Below, piece by piece: positions 48,892-59,905 of a stretch of DNA of 64,000 nt. A model generated the notes under the pieces. It searched no databases, had not been told where the DNA came from, and saw only the letters and a program-made list of their open reading frames with translations. Origin of the DNA: Maylandia zebra (lineage: Eukaryota; Chordata; Actinopteri; Cichliformes; Cichlidae). The DNA lies in contig NC_135182.1 of NCBI RefSeq assembly GCF_041146795.1, forward strand, positions 33,090,509-33,154,508, in the 5' to 3' direction. Position 1 is the stretch's first letter; every line of letters begins with the position of its first letter. The translations under genes were made by a program, and so were the position numbers.

Positions 48892-50058
48892 TCAAAAACA
48901 AACCGTAGCTGCACTAATATTACACATCTCCATTGTTGTGGTGAACAGACATGTTGCTTTTAAAACCACATGCAGTGTGTGACCGTGACTGTTCACTGAG
49001 ACCATGAACGCCACTTTGCTGAAGCCTTCGCCTTCTTCTTCTTCTTCTAAATTGGAAGCAGAAGCAGCACGAGCTGCTTTGATCTACTGAAATGAAAAAG
49101 CAGAACATCTGAGTTGAAACCAGTCAGCTGAAATCATTAAGACAGGAACAAATTCAATGCAGTGTCTCAGGTGGCTTAGCCTGTTACAACTGTTGATACA
49201 AGCTAAATACGGTTAACACACAGTGTCAGGGAGCTCCAGTGTGGGAACTAGTGGCTTTAGGTTTGTAGTCATTTAACTTTCATCCATTCATTCATTTAAT
49301 TCAGGAGGAAGAAATGTCAGGTTGATGCAGGCTGGTTACATGCATTTGGTCCCATGCTGTCTTTAATTAAATGACTTGGTTCATTTTATGGCTGGGCTGT
49401 ATGTGGGGTTATATCATGTTATTTGGGCAGGAGTACCTGTCCTCTGTTAGACTTAGAAAGTTTCTCCATAAGTAGAGTTTCTAACTCTTCTAGCACATCT
49501 GTGGCTGACAGCTTTTTGGTGGCTCTTTTTACCCCACACTGGTTGTGAGTGTGTAAATAGCCCCACTAGTTCTTTTGGGTTGCAGTTAACTTGGGAGGAA
49601 GGGGTGGGTCTGCCATGACTAGATGAATAACAATTATCTGGGATACATAAATTTCATAATGCATGCATATATGTCTATAAACCTGCCTGTGGGCTGCCAT
49701 TTTTACATTCAGTTATTTCTCTGCTGGATCTAAATAATGAATGTGTTACAGTTAAACTGACACTGATCAGTGTAAATGGCTCATTGGGACACAGAAACCT
49801 TTAAATTAAACCTGATATCGAGTGTCAAACAATATCAAAGCTGTAAAAGCTGTTTACAGTCAGAATTTATAAAACTATGATTGTAAATAAATTCAAACAA
49901 GTGAGCTTTTCTCTTTGTGCTGAACATCAACACTGTGGTTTCTTAGACTGTAAGCTTTACTTTAGCACAACCAGTTGTAGAAGCCGTCACTCCAAATGTC
50001 TTTGATAACAAGACAAAAATACCTTTTCAGTCCACGGCCTGAAGTTCTTCTCCGACAT
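48892..50058 (-). CDS. Candidate two-exon ORF with SANT/Myb-like start
   Basis: Proposed exon 1 (50,058-50,023) reads MSEKNFRPWTEK and ends exactly at aaaag|gtattt. The R-P-W-T-E-K start is the typical opening of a Myb/SANT-like DNA-binding domain found in fish genes derived from transposon accessory proteins. A T-rich 'ctttttcatttcagtag' at about 49,084-49,100 provides an acceptor. Using its last AG, exon 2 (49,083-48,892) stays open for 63 residues with an acidic E5 run, but it is not a continuation of a Myb domain. So the domain is truncated after its first turn, probably by internal deletion, or the splice model is wrong. Total 75 residues, expression unknown. Confidence 0.2.
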
Positions 50059-50591
50059 CTTCTGCCATCGGCTTTGTCTGCTGGTTTGAAGACAATAAAC
50101 CACAACAAGATGATTTAGTCACTTTGTCTGCGTCATGCAGCTCGAAAGTGTCGTGTAACGATGTTGAATAGCCGTCGTTATCCCTCTGCTGTGTCAGTAG
50201 GATTGTACTGTACAGCATCTCATTGATATGTGAGGAATGCTAATGTAACACGATAACAGACTTACATCATTAAAACATAAAGGGCAGGAGATATTTAGAT
50301 ATTTTTATATTTATATTACATTTTATAGCTGACGGATATTACTAAATAGATAGAATATACTAAATAGCTGGATGAACATGAAAAAATATGTCTATAATAA
50401 CAAATGACCATGAGAGCCAGTAGAATTAATTCAACTGGACACTCAAAAGACGTCCTTAAATGCTCTTTAAGTGGCAGAACAGATAAACAAACAGTTAATT
50501 GCTTACTTGAGATGAAATCTGCTCAGCTACTTTGAAAACAGCTTCTAACTGGTTCCTCCTTTAACAGGATGACTGCTCAGGGGTAAGGCCA

Positions 50592-52789
50592 TCATGCAGT
50601 CCAGCAACCTTTATGGTTCTGCTTTGATTCACCAGGAACTATTAGGGAAACCTTCCAGCGCCTCCTGTGAAAGACACAGGCATGAACACACAAACATTTA
50701 TTAACATGTTCCACAGTCTTCCAGTTTGATTTTCTCATCCTGTGGACAACAACGTACATGGATGCAGGTTTATTGTTAACTTTTGTAAGGTTTATTTAGT
50801 GAACATATCCAGCTGCAGCTCCACTGTGATCCTAAACTGGAGAAGCACTTAAGAAAATGTGTCAATAAATGGACATACATCAACATACTATAATTATCCA
50901 AACAGACGGGACCAATAATGCTTCACTGAGTCAGAGACTTTAATGTCTCTTCTATGTAAGAATGTCTCGTGCTGATATACCAGCAAACTTGACAACAAAG
51001 GTTTTTCAGACTGCATGTAGCTGTCCTCTATGTCAGCTAACACATTTACATTTATGTCACACTTATTTCTGCTTTCCCATTTTATAATTATTACTTACAT
51101 TTTGATTAGATACCTTGAGTTTGTAAATGATCAGATTACATAATTGGAATACAATGTATCCAATTCAGGGTTGCGGGAGGATGAAGCCTATCCCAGCTGA
51201 TACAGGACAAAGACAGGCTGCCAGTTTATCGCAGGGCTAACACAATATGTGTAACAGAAAATCCACTTAAATGTTTGATATTTCTTATAATAATCATAAT
51301 TATGACTATTATTTAAAGGTTTCTTTAAATAATACATTTTGATTTTTTATAACGTCTAAAATATAAACCTGAGCTGTTTCAGATTCTGACCTCTGACCTC
51401 ACTGCAGCTCCCTCTTGGAAGTACGTCTGCTTCTTGTCTACCCCCAGTGTTGACCGCCTGCCCTTGATATCACGTACTGTACCTGAGGAACAAAAAAGGA
51501 CAAACACTTGCCTTCATTTAAGAAGTACATTCATACAGAGGTAATCTATGGAAACACACTAGTTCACCCTTTGGGAGAAATCAGTTCCTGTGAAACATTT
51601 CTGTAAATGAACATCATGTGGAGAATGAATGAAATGAGTTCTTCAGGTGACTCAGCAGTCCCACACTGACAAATGAAATCTAGTTAAACTATTAAGCATA
51701 TTTGCTCTTCTGAAATCTGTGTTAAACAACAACAAACATAAATTAGTAACAAAAATACAGCTGAGTAGAGGCTTTACAAACCACCAGCAGCCATAATGCT
51801 GAATTTTAATCTTCAAATGTTTCTGAGCCGTCTTCAACCTGCTTTTAACACATTAAAGTCCCACAGTCAATGTAGCCTGACTCAATCCTAGATGTTCAGC
51901 ACACAGAGACACAGAGGTGCCGTTTAAAGTTTAGTGATAACCTGAGTCACTGCTCATTTGCAGTATTACAGAGTCTGGCAGTCTTTGCATGATGTCCACG
52001 TCACTAAGTTTCTAGCTGACTCTCAGGTGTGACAGGTGTGCCAGCAGGAAAGAGTAATAATAGCCTGCATCCTGAGGTTTGTCATGCAGGATTAAAGGAT
52101 CCAGGCTTTGTTCACACAGCTAGGATTGTATTTTACACTGACCCTGGGTCAGTATAAGTATCATACAGTTTAAACGAAGCACTGAAACTTGCACATATTT
52201 ATTACAGATGCACTGAAGCTAATCGAGATATTTGCTGTCAGTCTGTGGCTGCGATTAAACACTTTACTGAAAACTTTATTAACTAGTAACTTCATCAGTC
52301 ATGACAGAAGCTAATATTTCTGTGCTAACATCGTTTAACCAGTAACAGCTTTCCTCCAATATAAGCTAACGTTTACACCGTAACTTTAAGCTAGCACCAT
52401 AAAGACGGTAAAACACGTAATAACATCTACAAATGCATCTTACAGCTGTTATATTAGCACTCGGTGTATTACTAACATAACCACATTAACATTATTGACA
52501 CTCGCTGACTTTTAATAGTCATTCTATAAATGCTGTCCGTTTAAATGGTCTTACCTGTACACACTGCATATCCACCGGATTCCAGCCAGAGTGGATTCTG
52601 GAGTCTTCCCACGCTCCTGTTAGTGATCCTCCATCTGGATGGATGAGAACAACCTTCTGAACAATCTAGCAGGAGATGGCCCATATCTATGGGACAGATT
52701 TGTGCTAATAACGCCCATTGTATGGACTGATAACAGCCGAAGCGGGTGAATAAAGTCACCCAGTAGCTAGCTGTGCCATTACCCAGCAT
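50592..52789 (-). CDS. Candidate spliced gene starting in the right terminal repeat
   Basis: Proposed exons on the minus strand: 52,789-52,555, 51,482-51,398 and 50,664-50,592. Exon 1 is the mirror of the left-arm exon and encodes the same 78 residues. Exon 2 follows a strong 'ccttttttgttcctcag' acceptor and reads in frame GTVRDIKGRRSTLGVDKKQT and on to FQEGAAV. Exon 3 follows 'gtgtctttcacag' and adds RRRWKVSLIVPGESK... to a stop. Total 130 residues, basic in the C-terminal half, no domain I recognise. Both junctions keep phase and have good acceptors, better than in the left-arm model. Because the N-terminus is shared with the left arm and the C-terminus is not, the pair would be two proteins with one head and two tails. 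Confidence 0.35.
51157..51245 (-). repeat. SINE fragment inside the large element (right half)
   Basis: On the minus strand 'tgttagccctgcgataaact', 'cagctgggataggcttcatc' and 'ccgcaaccctga' match the family at 1,768-1,969. Confidence 0.55.
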
Positions 52790-53061
52790 ACATCACTCCC
52801 TCCGTAAATGCAATAAACCACACAAAAGTATTGTTCTACCTGTTTTTCAGGCAGTTGTTTACATTATATAATTTATTGTGTTCTGTATACGTCACTACAA
52901 TGTGATTTGGAAAATGTCTAAATATACCGACAAAAGGCACTTCCGCGGACCCTTCACGTCAATTCCCGACGCGAGAGGGGTACCCTGTGCGTCCATAAGT
53001 GCAGCAGAGGGAGCCTGACCATGCGTCACACGTTTGACGAGTTGGGAGTGAGAACGTGTTG
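51870..53061 (-). repeat. Right inverted terminal repeat
   Basis: Mirror of 41,501-42,692. Differences seen by eye include one base near 52,853 and two near 52,259-52,282. A few more lie in the last 20 inner bases, where similarity fades. The coding exon is identical in translation. Confidence 0.95.
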
Positions 53062-55045
53062 CAACCAACAACAGGTTATGGTGAAATTTGTCACCTTGCT
53101 GAGAACGTGTTGGTACTCAGCCCTTTAGCTAAGCTCTTATTCAGGCTGTTGTACTTAACTATGTTGCTAAAATTGTTCTACTGTCAAAAAGAATCCAAAG
53201 AGATTTCTAAACCTGCATTATAGGCACATTTTTTGAGATATCAGTGATCAGTGCTATCTGTAGAGCTCATAGACTGTATACAAAACACTTAAGCTGCCAT
53301 AACTTCCCATTACTTTCTGAAGCCCTGTTATGCAGCCCCATTTTTATAGTGGCCGTGTTGCTTCATTAAACTAGAACTGACCATGTTTGCATTGGAGGCT
53401 CAAGCCCTAATTTATTGGGTAATGCTAGGAAGCTGGATTAGCACACTAGCTTCATAAGACTGTCTGGGTACTTAGCACGGACACAGATACTTCCTACTAA
53501 AAGCCAATTAACATACAAATAAAAAACAATCTAATTTTACTAACCAAAACTGGTGTTTATTAGATTAATTGTTAGTACAGGCATACCATGTTATTTGCTA
53601 GACAACAGCATTAAAAGCATTTCAAAAAGACAACAACACCACAAATGCCTGAAACTGTTCAGTGGCCCAAGCAGAGAAGCCAGCTTAGTACATAGAGACG
53701 GGGTGGCAATCATGTGGAAACCACTAGTTGGAAGGTAAATGTGTGCAGTTCATGGGCAATTGCCAGTAGTTGCTGACAAGCTCTGTTAATTTGATTTGCA
53801 CAGCCTTCCTTAACCTCTGATCCAATAACATTGGGTTCATAGAGAAATGTGTTTTAATCATGCAGTATGGACTAAAAACTGATACGTTCAAAGTGCTAAA
53901 GCAGCTTTGAGTGTAGGAATAATTATTGTAATGGAGGACTAAATGCTGAACAAAATCAGATTACATCTTTGACTGAAATTAATTATAGTTTTGAAGATGG
54001 TGGATAACCATCAGGTAATGATTTGCTTTGTAATAATATCACAAAAATTTTTAATAAAAAGCACAGTGGCTAGTATCTACTAGTTGTGAATCATATATCA
54101 CATTCTTTTTTCTTCCCTACATCTACGTCCCTGTTATTTTTAATCAAGCATATATTGTTAGAGCCAGAGCCAGACAATTGCATATATTTCATTTATTTAC
54201 ATTCAGCTTTGCGTTTTCATTATCTTTGTCCCTCTCCTGCTGAATCCTATTACTGCTGCTTCTGCAGTGATCTAAATCCCCACAGGGCTTAAATTAGGTT
54301 TCATCTTATCTGTCATTTCACACTTCATCACATTCGTTAAACCCATGTGTCACCTCTACAGAGCAATGCTGCAATTTGCAACAAGTAAAGACTACAGCTG
54401 GACTTTTTGGCTCCTCTAAAAAGGAGTCTGTTTGCTTCATATGTTCTGAAATAAGGATTGTTTTTATGGGTTATTATGTTAAGGCTTTCCATAGATGATA
54501 TGCATTAATTGTGAGTCAATCCAAGGGCACAAATATGCCCACCCAAAAATCTACTAGTTCAGATAGAACAATGAGCTTTGACTCCATCTGGATTCATGAT
54601 TAATCACTATGGCAACCCTATTAATGGTCATATTATTGCTGTCGCCACCTGGGAGGCATCAACACGTAAAGCTGCAAGAGGATGGAGAGAGGGTTTCTGA
54701 GGATTGAGGTTGAAGAAAATTAAGTCTCTAGACAGTTGTCTGCAATGCATTATGGGGGCCCCAGCCACACATGGCGAGACAAGGCATTAATCAAAGGCAT
54801 GCCAGAGACCAGGAGAGCTCTGTTTGTTGCCACATATGCCTACTTTCCCTTCTAGTGATTGATTGGTGTTCATTATCCATTGATTTGTGCTTTTTCTCCA
54901 TAATCTTTCATCTCCAGTTCCATCATGTCCTCAAAGGAGATCATTGCTGTAAGCCAGTGAGAGGAATGCTAAGAGTATAGTATGACAACCTCAGGAGAGA
55001 GTGAATGTGACAAGGATGGAGCTCTCACCAATCAGTTACCTCCTA
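53062..55045. other. No recognisable gene; possible conserved non-coding DNA
   Basis: Just right of the large element, 'gagaacgtgttg' (its terminal sequence) recurs at about 53,100. The block 54,480-54,900 is low in simple repeats and holds TTAATCAAAGG (TCF/LEF-like) and several TAAT/ATTA cores. It could be regulatory. No coding frame is supported. Confidence 0.4.
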
Positions 55046-55408
55046 CAGTTAGGTCCATAAGGTTTTGGACAATGACAGAATTGTTGTAGTTTTGCCTCTG
55101 TACACCACAGGCAGGATTTTAAAATGCACAATCGAGATATGATTAAAGTGCCAACTTTCAGCTTCAGTTCAAGGGCTTTAGCAAAGGATTGTATTACATT
55201 TTTAGGAATTACTGTCATCGTATGTAGTCCCATATACTCAGAGAATCAAAAATAACAGGACATTTGACTGTTAAGTGTTGGAACTTCCATTTGACATCTT
55301 TTCACTTGAACTCAACATGAAGTCCAAAGAGATGTCGATTCCAGTGAAGAAGGCAATTATTAGTCTGAAACCCAAATTAAACCCACGCAGAGATCAGAGA
55401 CATCATTA
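55046..55408 (+). pseudogene. Tc1/mariner-type element, 5' part
   Basis: Begins after TA with 'cagttaggtccataaggttttggac', the terminus of a common teleost Tc1/mariner-like family. About 270 bases on, the transposase start MKSKEMSIPVKKAIISLK is readable from the ATG at 55,317, leading towards the helix-turn-helix but breaking off within about 30 codons. The catalytic DDE part and the right end are missing. Confidence 0.7.
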
Positions 55409-55789
55409 AAGCACTGTACACAACATGTTTACACTGCTCTGATATTTAACGTCTTAACATCTACCAGGTCTCTGGTGACCTATGATGGCTGCAGTTACAG
55501 CCATACAGTGTAGAGGCTTATACATAGCACTGCATTCACATTTGTCTTTAAATAAGGAATTAATTCACAGGACACTAAAAAACTGGTTTTGGTTTAGAAT
55601 TAATTCACATAGCCTACTCACCTGACACTGTATTCTAAAATAAGTGCGCACATTTTAGTTTACACTGTTATGTATGATTTAATCTCTTTGTTTTCGGAGT
55701 TACCGTAGTTACAGCTGCTCCAGTCCTTTGATTGAGGAGCCAAGAGGTGGAAAAGGGGCGGAGCAAGCTGCAAATTAACACATTCCATA
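55409..55789. other. No recognisable feature
   Basis: AT-rich. Contains 'aattaattcacaggacac' and a similar phrase 'aattaattcacatagcc' 50 bases later, a weak direct repeat. Confidence 0.35.
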
Positions 55790-56160
55790 ACTTGGGATCA
55801 TGGGGAGGAGTTGGAGTTTGTTATGTTAGTTTCAGTTAAGTTTTGTGTGTTTTACCCCTTTTTGTGTCTTTTGGGCTGATCAGCCACTATTTAAGTTTCC
55901 CCTTTGTCTTGTTTAGTTAGGTCAGTTTGTTTGAGTTACCATAATTGTTTGTTGTTAACTTTGAGTAGAGTTCTGTTATTTTCTTTTATGGGCCCACGCT
56001 TTAGATTTTTTTTTTTTTTTTTTTTTTTTGTATGATTTAACCAACTATGTTTTGGGGTTAAATTAAAAAAAAGAAAAGAAAAAAAACTTTGCGGGGGACT
56101 TTAACTTGTGCCCGACTTTCTTTCACTGCTCGGTCCATCACATGACCCTTCGAGGAATAG
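55790..56160 (+). repeat. LTR-like teleost repeat
   Basis: Contains 'cagccactatttaagtttcccctttg' (TATA-like), 'gttgttaactttgagtagagttctgtta' and 'atgggcccacgctttagatt', then a 24-T run and 'gtgcccgactttctttcactgctcgg'. This phrase order recurs in teleost genomes and is laid out like U3-R-U5 of an LTR. The ends and target duplication were not located. Confidence 0.4.
56006..56029 (+). repeat. T homopolymer (24)
   Basis: Uninterrupted T-run inside the LTR-like repeat. Confidence 0.9.
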
Positions 56161-57189
56161 TAACAAAAGGATGCAGACGGAATTTTTCATATAAACACTA
56201 TCATATGTACGTATCATATACGATGCTACCATCACAATATTTGACAGCATACAACTTTAGCTCTACTGAAAATTTGCAGACTATGCTTATCTTATCTTTC
56301 TGTACCAAAAAGCTAACTATCTTTAAGGAACTACAAATTCTGCTAAGGAGAGTGAATATTCCAACAGAATTTTGCCAGAAGCTTGTTGATGGCTACTAAA
56401 GGAGGTCAAGATGCAACGTGCTAACAGAAAATTAGTCAAATATTACTGTGAGTGCTTAAAGTAATTAAACATGTGTGCTGTACAGTCATTCAATCTTGGA
56501 AAAAGAACAGTTTAAAGAAATCAACATGACATTTATGTTAATGATGAGTGTATGTAAACTACTGACCAAACTATATGTATTTGTAAATGTTTTCACAATT
56601 TATATGTGCTACTTATGTAGCAGACTAATGCTTACCAGCTAGGTAAGGACTGATTTGGAACAATGCGTGTTCACATTTAATATACATGATCCTGAGCTGT
56701 TCCTGCATCATCTGTTTGTTTTAATACAGTCATTTACATTCATTTAGACGACATCTGAGTCTGGGTGTCTCAAATCTCTAATTGCATGTAAGGAAATTAT
56801 CCATCTGATACTCTGAAGATTAATTTAATTTTAGGTGGAGCATTACCCGAAAGGTAAGGAGAATCTGTGTGAAGAAAACCAATTAATGTAGGCAGAGGAG
56901 TTTCCTCTCTACTCCTGCTTGATCGGGATATTCGGGCACTTTGGGTTTTATATTAGCTTCACATCTGTCAATGTTTTGGTTCCAGTTATGGAAAAATCTT
57001 CCTCTAAAAAAACTTTTCTTCAGACACTTCTAGATAAATAAAAATGGTTAGAAATTAGTAGTGCACTTACGCTGTGATTGTGGTTTGAAAAAAGAGGAAA
57101 TTATGCCTGCTTTTAATTTTGCATTTCCATTAAGCAGAGAAAAATATTGTCTTTTTGTAGCTGTGTTTTGTGAATGAGTTCAGAGGAAG
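56161..57189. other. No recognisable gene
   Basis: AT-rich. Frame 56,106-56,399 plus (97 codons) has no recognisable domain. Confidence 0.4.
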
Positions 57190-57240
57190 TGTGTGGTGGT
57201 GGTGGTGGGGTGGGGGTGGAGAGGTGGCGGTGGGGGGGTG
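57190..57240 (+). repeat. G-rich tract, quadruplex-prone
   Basis: A (GGT)n-like stretch passing into runs of four, five and seven G within 50 bases. Purine-rich and strand-asymmetric. Confidence 0.8.
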
Positions 57241-57620
57241 AAAGCTCTGTTTTGTCTTCCAAAATCAATTTAAATCCCTCTTCTGTAAAAAACCAGCACA
57301 TTCTTACTAATGCACTAAAATCACTCAGGGACTAATAGTTAAATTAAAAAACAAACAATTGTGATTTTTACTTGTCAGACTAAAATGCTTTCAGAAACAT
57401 TAAAAAATTACCTTTTGATTCTAGGTCTCCTCCTTGTTAGTGCAGACCACTTGCACCAGCCTGTTTTCATTCTATCCATCAGTCTATTTCTCTGCTGCTT
57501 ATCCAGGTCCACATCACAGGTGGGGAGTCTTGTCCTTGCAACATTGGAATTTCATAAATGCACGAATGGCTTGGCGCGCCAAAGAATAACGTCACAACAA
57601 TGTGAATGGTCACTTGCAAT

Positions 57621-57663
57621 GTTGATCCTGGAACAACATTTACTATGTTGTCCCAGGAACAAC
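57621..57663. repeat. Short inverted repeat, 18-bp arms
   Basis: Left arm 57,621-57,638 (gttgatcctggaacaaca) and right arm 57,646-57,663 differ from perfect complementarity at two positions, with a 7-base loop. Such hairpins occur in small foldback elements. Confidence 0.7.
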
Positions 57664-57699
57664 ACCAACATGACGATATCAGATCATCCAGTCTAAAAA

Positions 57700-57945
57700 G
57701 TGGCCTCAGCACAAATCGAGGCAGGGTTCTCAAGCCAAGAAACATGATCTCATCAGTGCGTCTTTGGTCTGCCTGGGGCCTGCGCCCTGTGGAACATGCC
57801 TGAAGCAGATCATGTCGGATGCATCCCGGAGGCCTCCTAATCTGATGCCCAAACCACCTCTGCTCCGAGCGCCTCCAGAATGACTCACCGAATCTCTAGC
57901 CGAGAGCCCAGACACCCTTTGGAGGAACCTATCTTCCATTCCTTA
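57700..57945. repeat. Degenerate teleost interspersed repeat
   Basis: 'catcccggaggcctcctaat', 'cagatgcccaaaccacct'-like wording and 'gagagcccagacaccctttgg' match a GC-rich repeat common in teleosts. It may derive from a retroelement 3' region; the class is uncertain. Confidence 0.4.
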
Positions 57946-58934
57946 ATGTACAGCACAGAGATGTGTTTTTAACCTATATGTGTTGTGTGGGTGGTGTTAG
58001 CCTGTACATAGCTGAGACATGTGTTTGGTTATTGAGAAGAAGTCTTTTCTACATTGCTTTGCCTACATTCTAACGCTCTCTGTGCAATCCACACACCTTA
58101 AGGGGTTCGGTACATTTAATGTAGCTTTCTCTTTGGCAAGATGTCGAGGCATTGTCTGATTTTTCCAAAACAGTAGCGTTGCCACCACACTATCCAGCTA
58201 CACTACATCAAGGTAGCTACTCTATGCTTCCTGGGCAGAGTCGCACAGAAAAAGAAAAAGCATCAGTGAAGAGGTAAGCAAGGTCAACCCCAAAGCTACA
58301 TTAACACTACCGAATCCCTCTCTGTCAGGGTTCCACAGAGAGCAGTGAAAGTAGGCAAAGCAGCGCTAAGTGACATAGAAACAACTACTTCTCAAAGAGC
58401 AAACACACATCTCCGCTACGTAGGGACTACCACCACCCACACAGACCATATAGCCCACGTCAGCGATATGTTGCTGCGCTGTGCTGAATTTAGCACAGAT
58501 TTACTGTATACATTCCTCTGTAATGCCGACGTCACCACGAGGAAGTTGCCGTTTGGCTTTTATCCCCAGTCTCATTCTTTCAGTCACTACTGCTCACAGA
58601 TCGTGGCAATAGATTATGACGGGAATGTAGGTCACTTTTGTACTCAGCTCTCTTTTCACTACGATAAACTGGTACAACAGTGTCTGCTCCTTTCCAGTAT
58701 CTTGACCTACACCTTCCTATGCAGACTGAGGAGTGTGATCCCCTTAATTTAGAGCACACCCCTTATTTGTAAAGTACCTTTATCAAGCAACCAAAGGAGA
58801 CCACTATTCCACTTTGTAATATTGGGTGAAAGTCAGAGGATTGCTAGGCAGAGCTTCTCCTTCATAGGGTATCAACTAGCTCTGTCTTTTCCTTGTAAGG
58901 TAAAGACCCTTAAATAATACAGAGAACATTCCAA
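57946..58934. other. Unclassified, with a 135-codon frame
   Basis: Frame 58,345-58,752 plus is the longest open frame that is not clearly an artefact (Thr/His/Ser-rich, no known domain). Upstream, at about 58,261-58,275, there is a donor-like 'gaggtaagc'. It is GC-richer than its surroundings and could be part of an unrecognised repeat. I do not call a gene. Confidence 0.3.
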
Positions 58935-59095
58935 TAATCTGATGACCCCTATAACAAACACTTGTGACAGTGGGAAGGAAAAACTCCCTTATAACAGGAA
59001 GAAACCTCTGACCCAGGACCAGGTCTGGCTGCTGCAACCGGTTGAGGTTGAGGAGAGGAAGATGGGACAAAAAAAAGGCCAGACTTGAATAATAA
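58935..59095 (+). repeat. Common teleost interspersed repeat
   Basis: Contains 'gtgacagtgggaaggaaaaa' with 'ctccctt...aacaggaagaaacctc' and 'accggttgaggttgaggag', a phrase set found very often in teleost genomes. The class is unknown to me. Confidence 0.65.
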
Positions 59096-59506
59096 CTCAA
59101 TGCAGAGTTGTGTATAAAAATGTGTCAGATTTAAACACAAGGTGTCTTTTGGAGTCAGGGCATCACATACTGGGCACTAGTGACATGAGTTTGTCACTTC
59201 CAACTCTATAAACTCTGTTTTTAAATCTGCTGTCCAAATAAAATGATAAGTGATTAAACCGGCTATTGAATGGTCAAGTGCTTGACAAGAACGCAACAGT
59301 GTTTCTGTGACTTGTGCCACTAACCATCTATTGTATTTGTTGGTCCTTCACACAGAACTGTGTGGCTAATATTGCCACAGCCAGTCTGTCAAGGTCAGTG
59401 ACAAAACACAACTTGTTCTTAACAGATCTGTTAATCTATTAACTACACATGATATGAAAAAATACATATCATGTATTAAAGTGCTGTAGTGGCTTTGGTT
59501 TAATAA

Positions 59507-59905
59507 TGGTTTATATTTATCCAGGTAAAAGTCTCAGGACACTTTTAAGAGTCACCTGGTCAAGACAGCTGCAACGATGCTGAACGTAAGAACACAAATT
59601 TGCCCATCACACACTGCAAACAAGTGAACACTAATAAAAGATCATGACAACAATTACAATGACCAAGTGTTTTATGTCTTCTTTTAAAATAACTGTAGAA
59701 ACAGCTTAAATTCCCCCATAGTATCCATCTGTGGCAGTTTCAGGTTGTCCTGCAAATTATTCCAGGAAATGGGGACAACAAAAAAGCTGCTTTTTTTAAC
59801 CCAATTCTGTTTTATCTGTGGAGAAAAACATTTGTAAAATATATTGAGATCCATACTGGATTCATTTTTACACATGTATGTATACAGATAACATGAACTA
59901 GCCAA
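59507..59905 (-). pseudogene. LINE 3' end (C-terminus and 3' UTR)
   Basis: Minus strand: a frame ending VVPISWNNLQDNLKLPQ then ...GEFKLFLQLF and stop (59,785-59,684). This resembles the last residues of LINE proteins (W-N-x-L-Q..LK....FK..L). About 180 bases of non-coding sequence follow, ending 'gtgactcttaaaagtgtcct' and 'acctggataaatataaacc'. The same style of tail is found at the 3' ends of a teleost LINE group. 5'-truncated; exact clade unknown. Confidence 0.55.

Larger units (their letters stand above)
41501..53061. mobile_element. 11.56-kb element with 1,192-bp inverted terminal repeats
   Basis: Two arms, 41,501-42,692 and 51,870-53,061, are reverse complements over 1,192 bp with only a handful of differences by eye. 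Both start at the same outermost base (caacacgttctcactccc) and stop at the same inner base. The 9.2 kb between them is not repeated. There is no frame over about 120 codons and no transposase signature, so it looks non-autonomous. It contains two SINE fragments, a 40-C run, an ARL6IP6-like fragment and inward-facing candidate genes. The left flank ends ...aacaac and the right flank begins caaccaacaac. A 4-bp caac duplication is possible, but the low-complexity context makes it unreliable. I cannot assign a superfamily. Alternatives are a locus-level inverted duplication or two solo repeats. Confidence 0.75.

Noticed and set aside
41501-53061. Polinton/Maverick or giant herpesvirus-like fusion element
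   Set aside because: Long terminal repeats and size prompted the idea, but no polymerase, integrase, capsid or other viral-type gene is readable in the interior.
58345-58752. 135-codon plus-strand frame
   Set aside because: Thr/Ser/His-rich with no family resemblance, probably part of an unclassified repeat; a search could change this.
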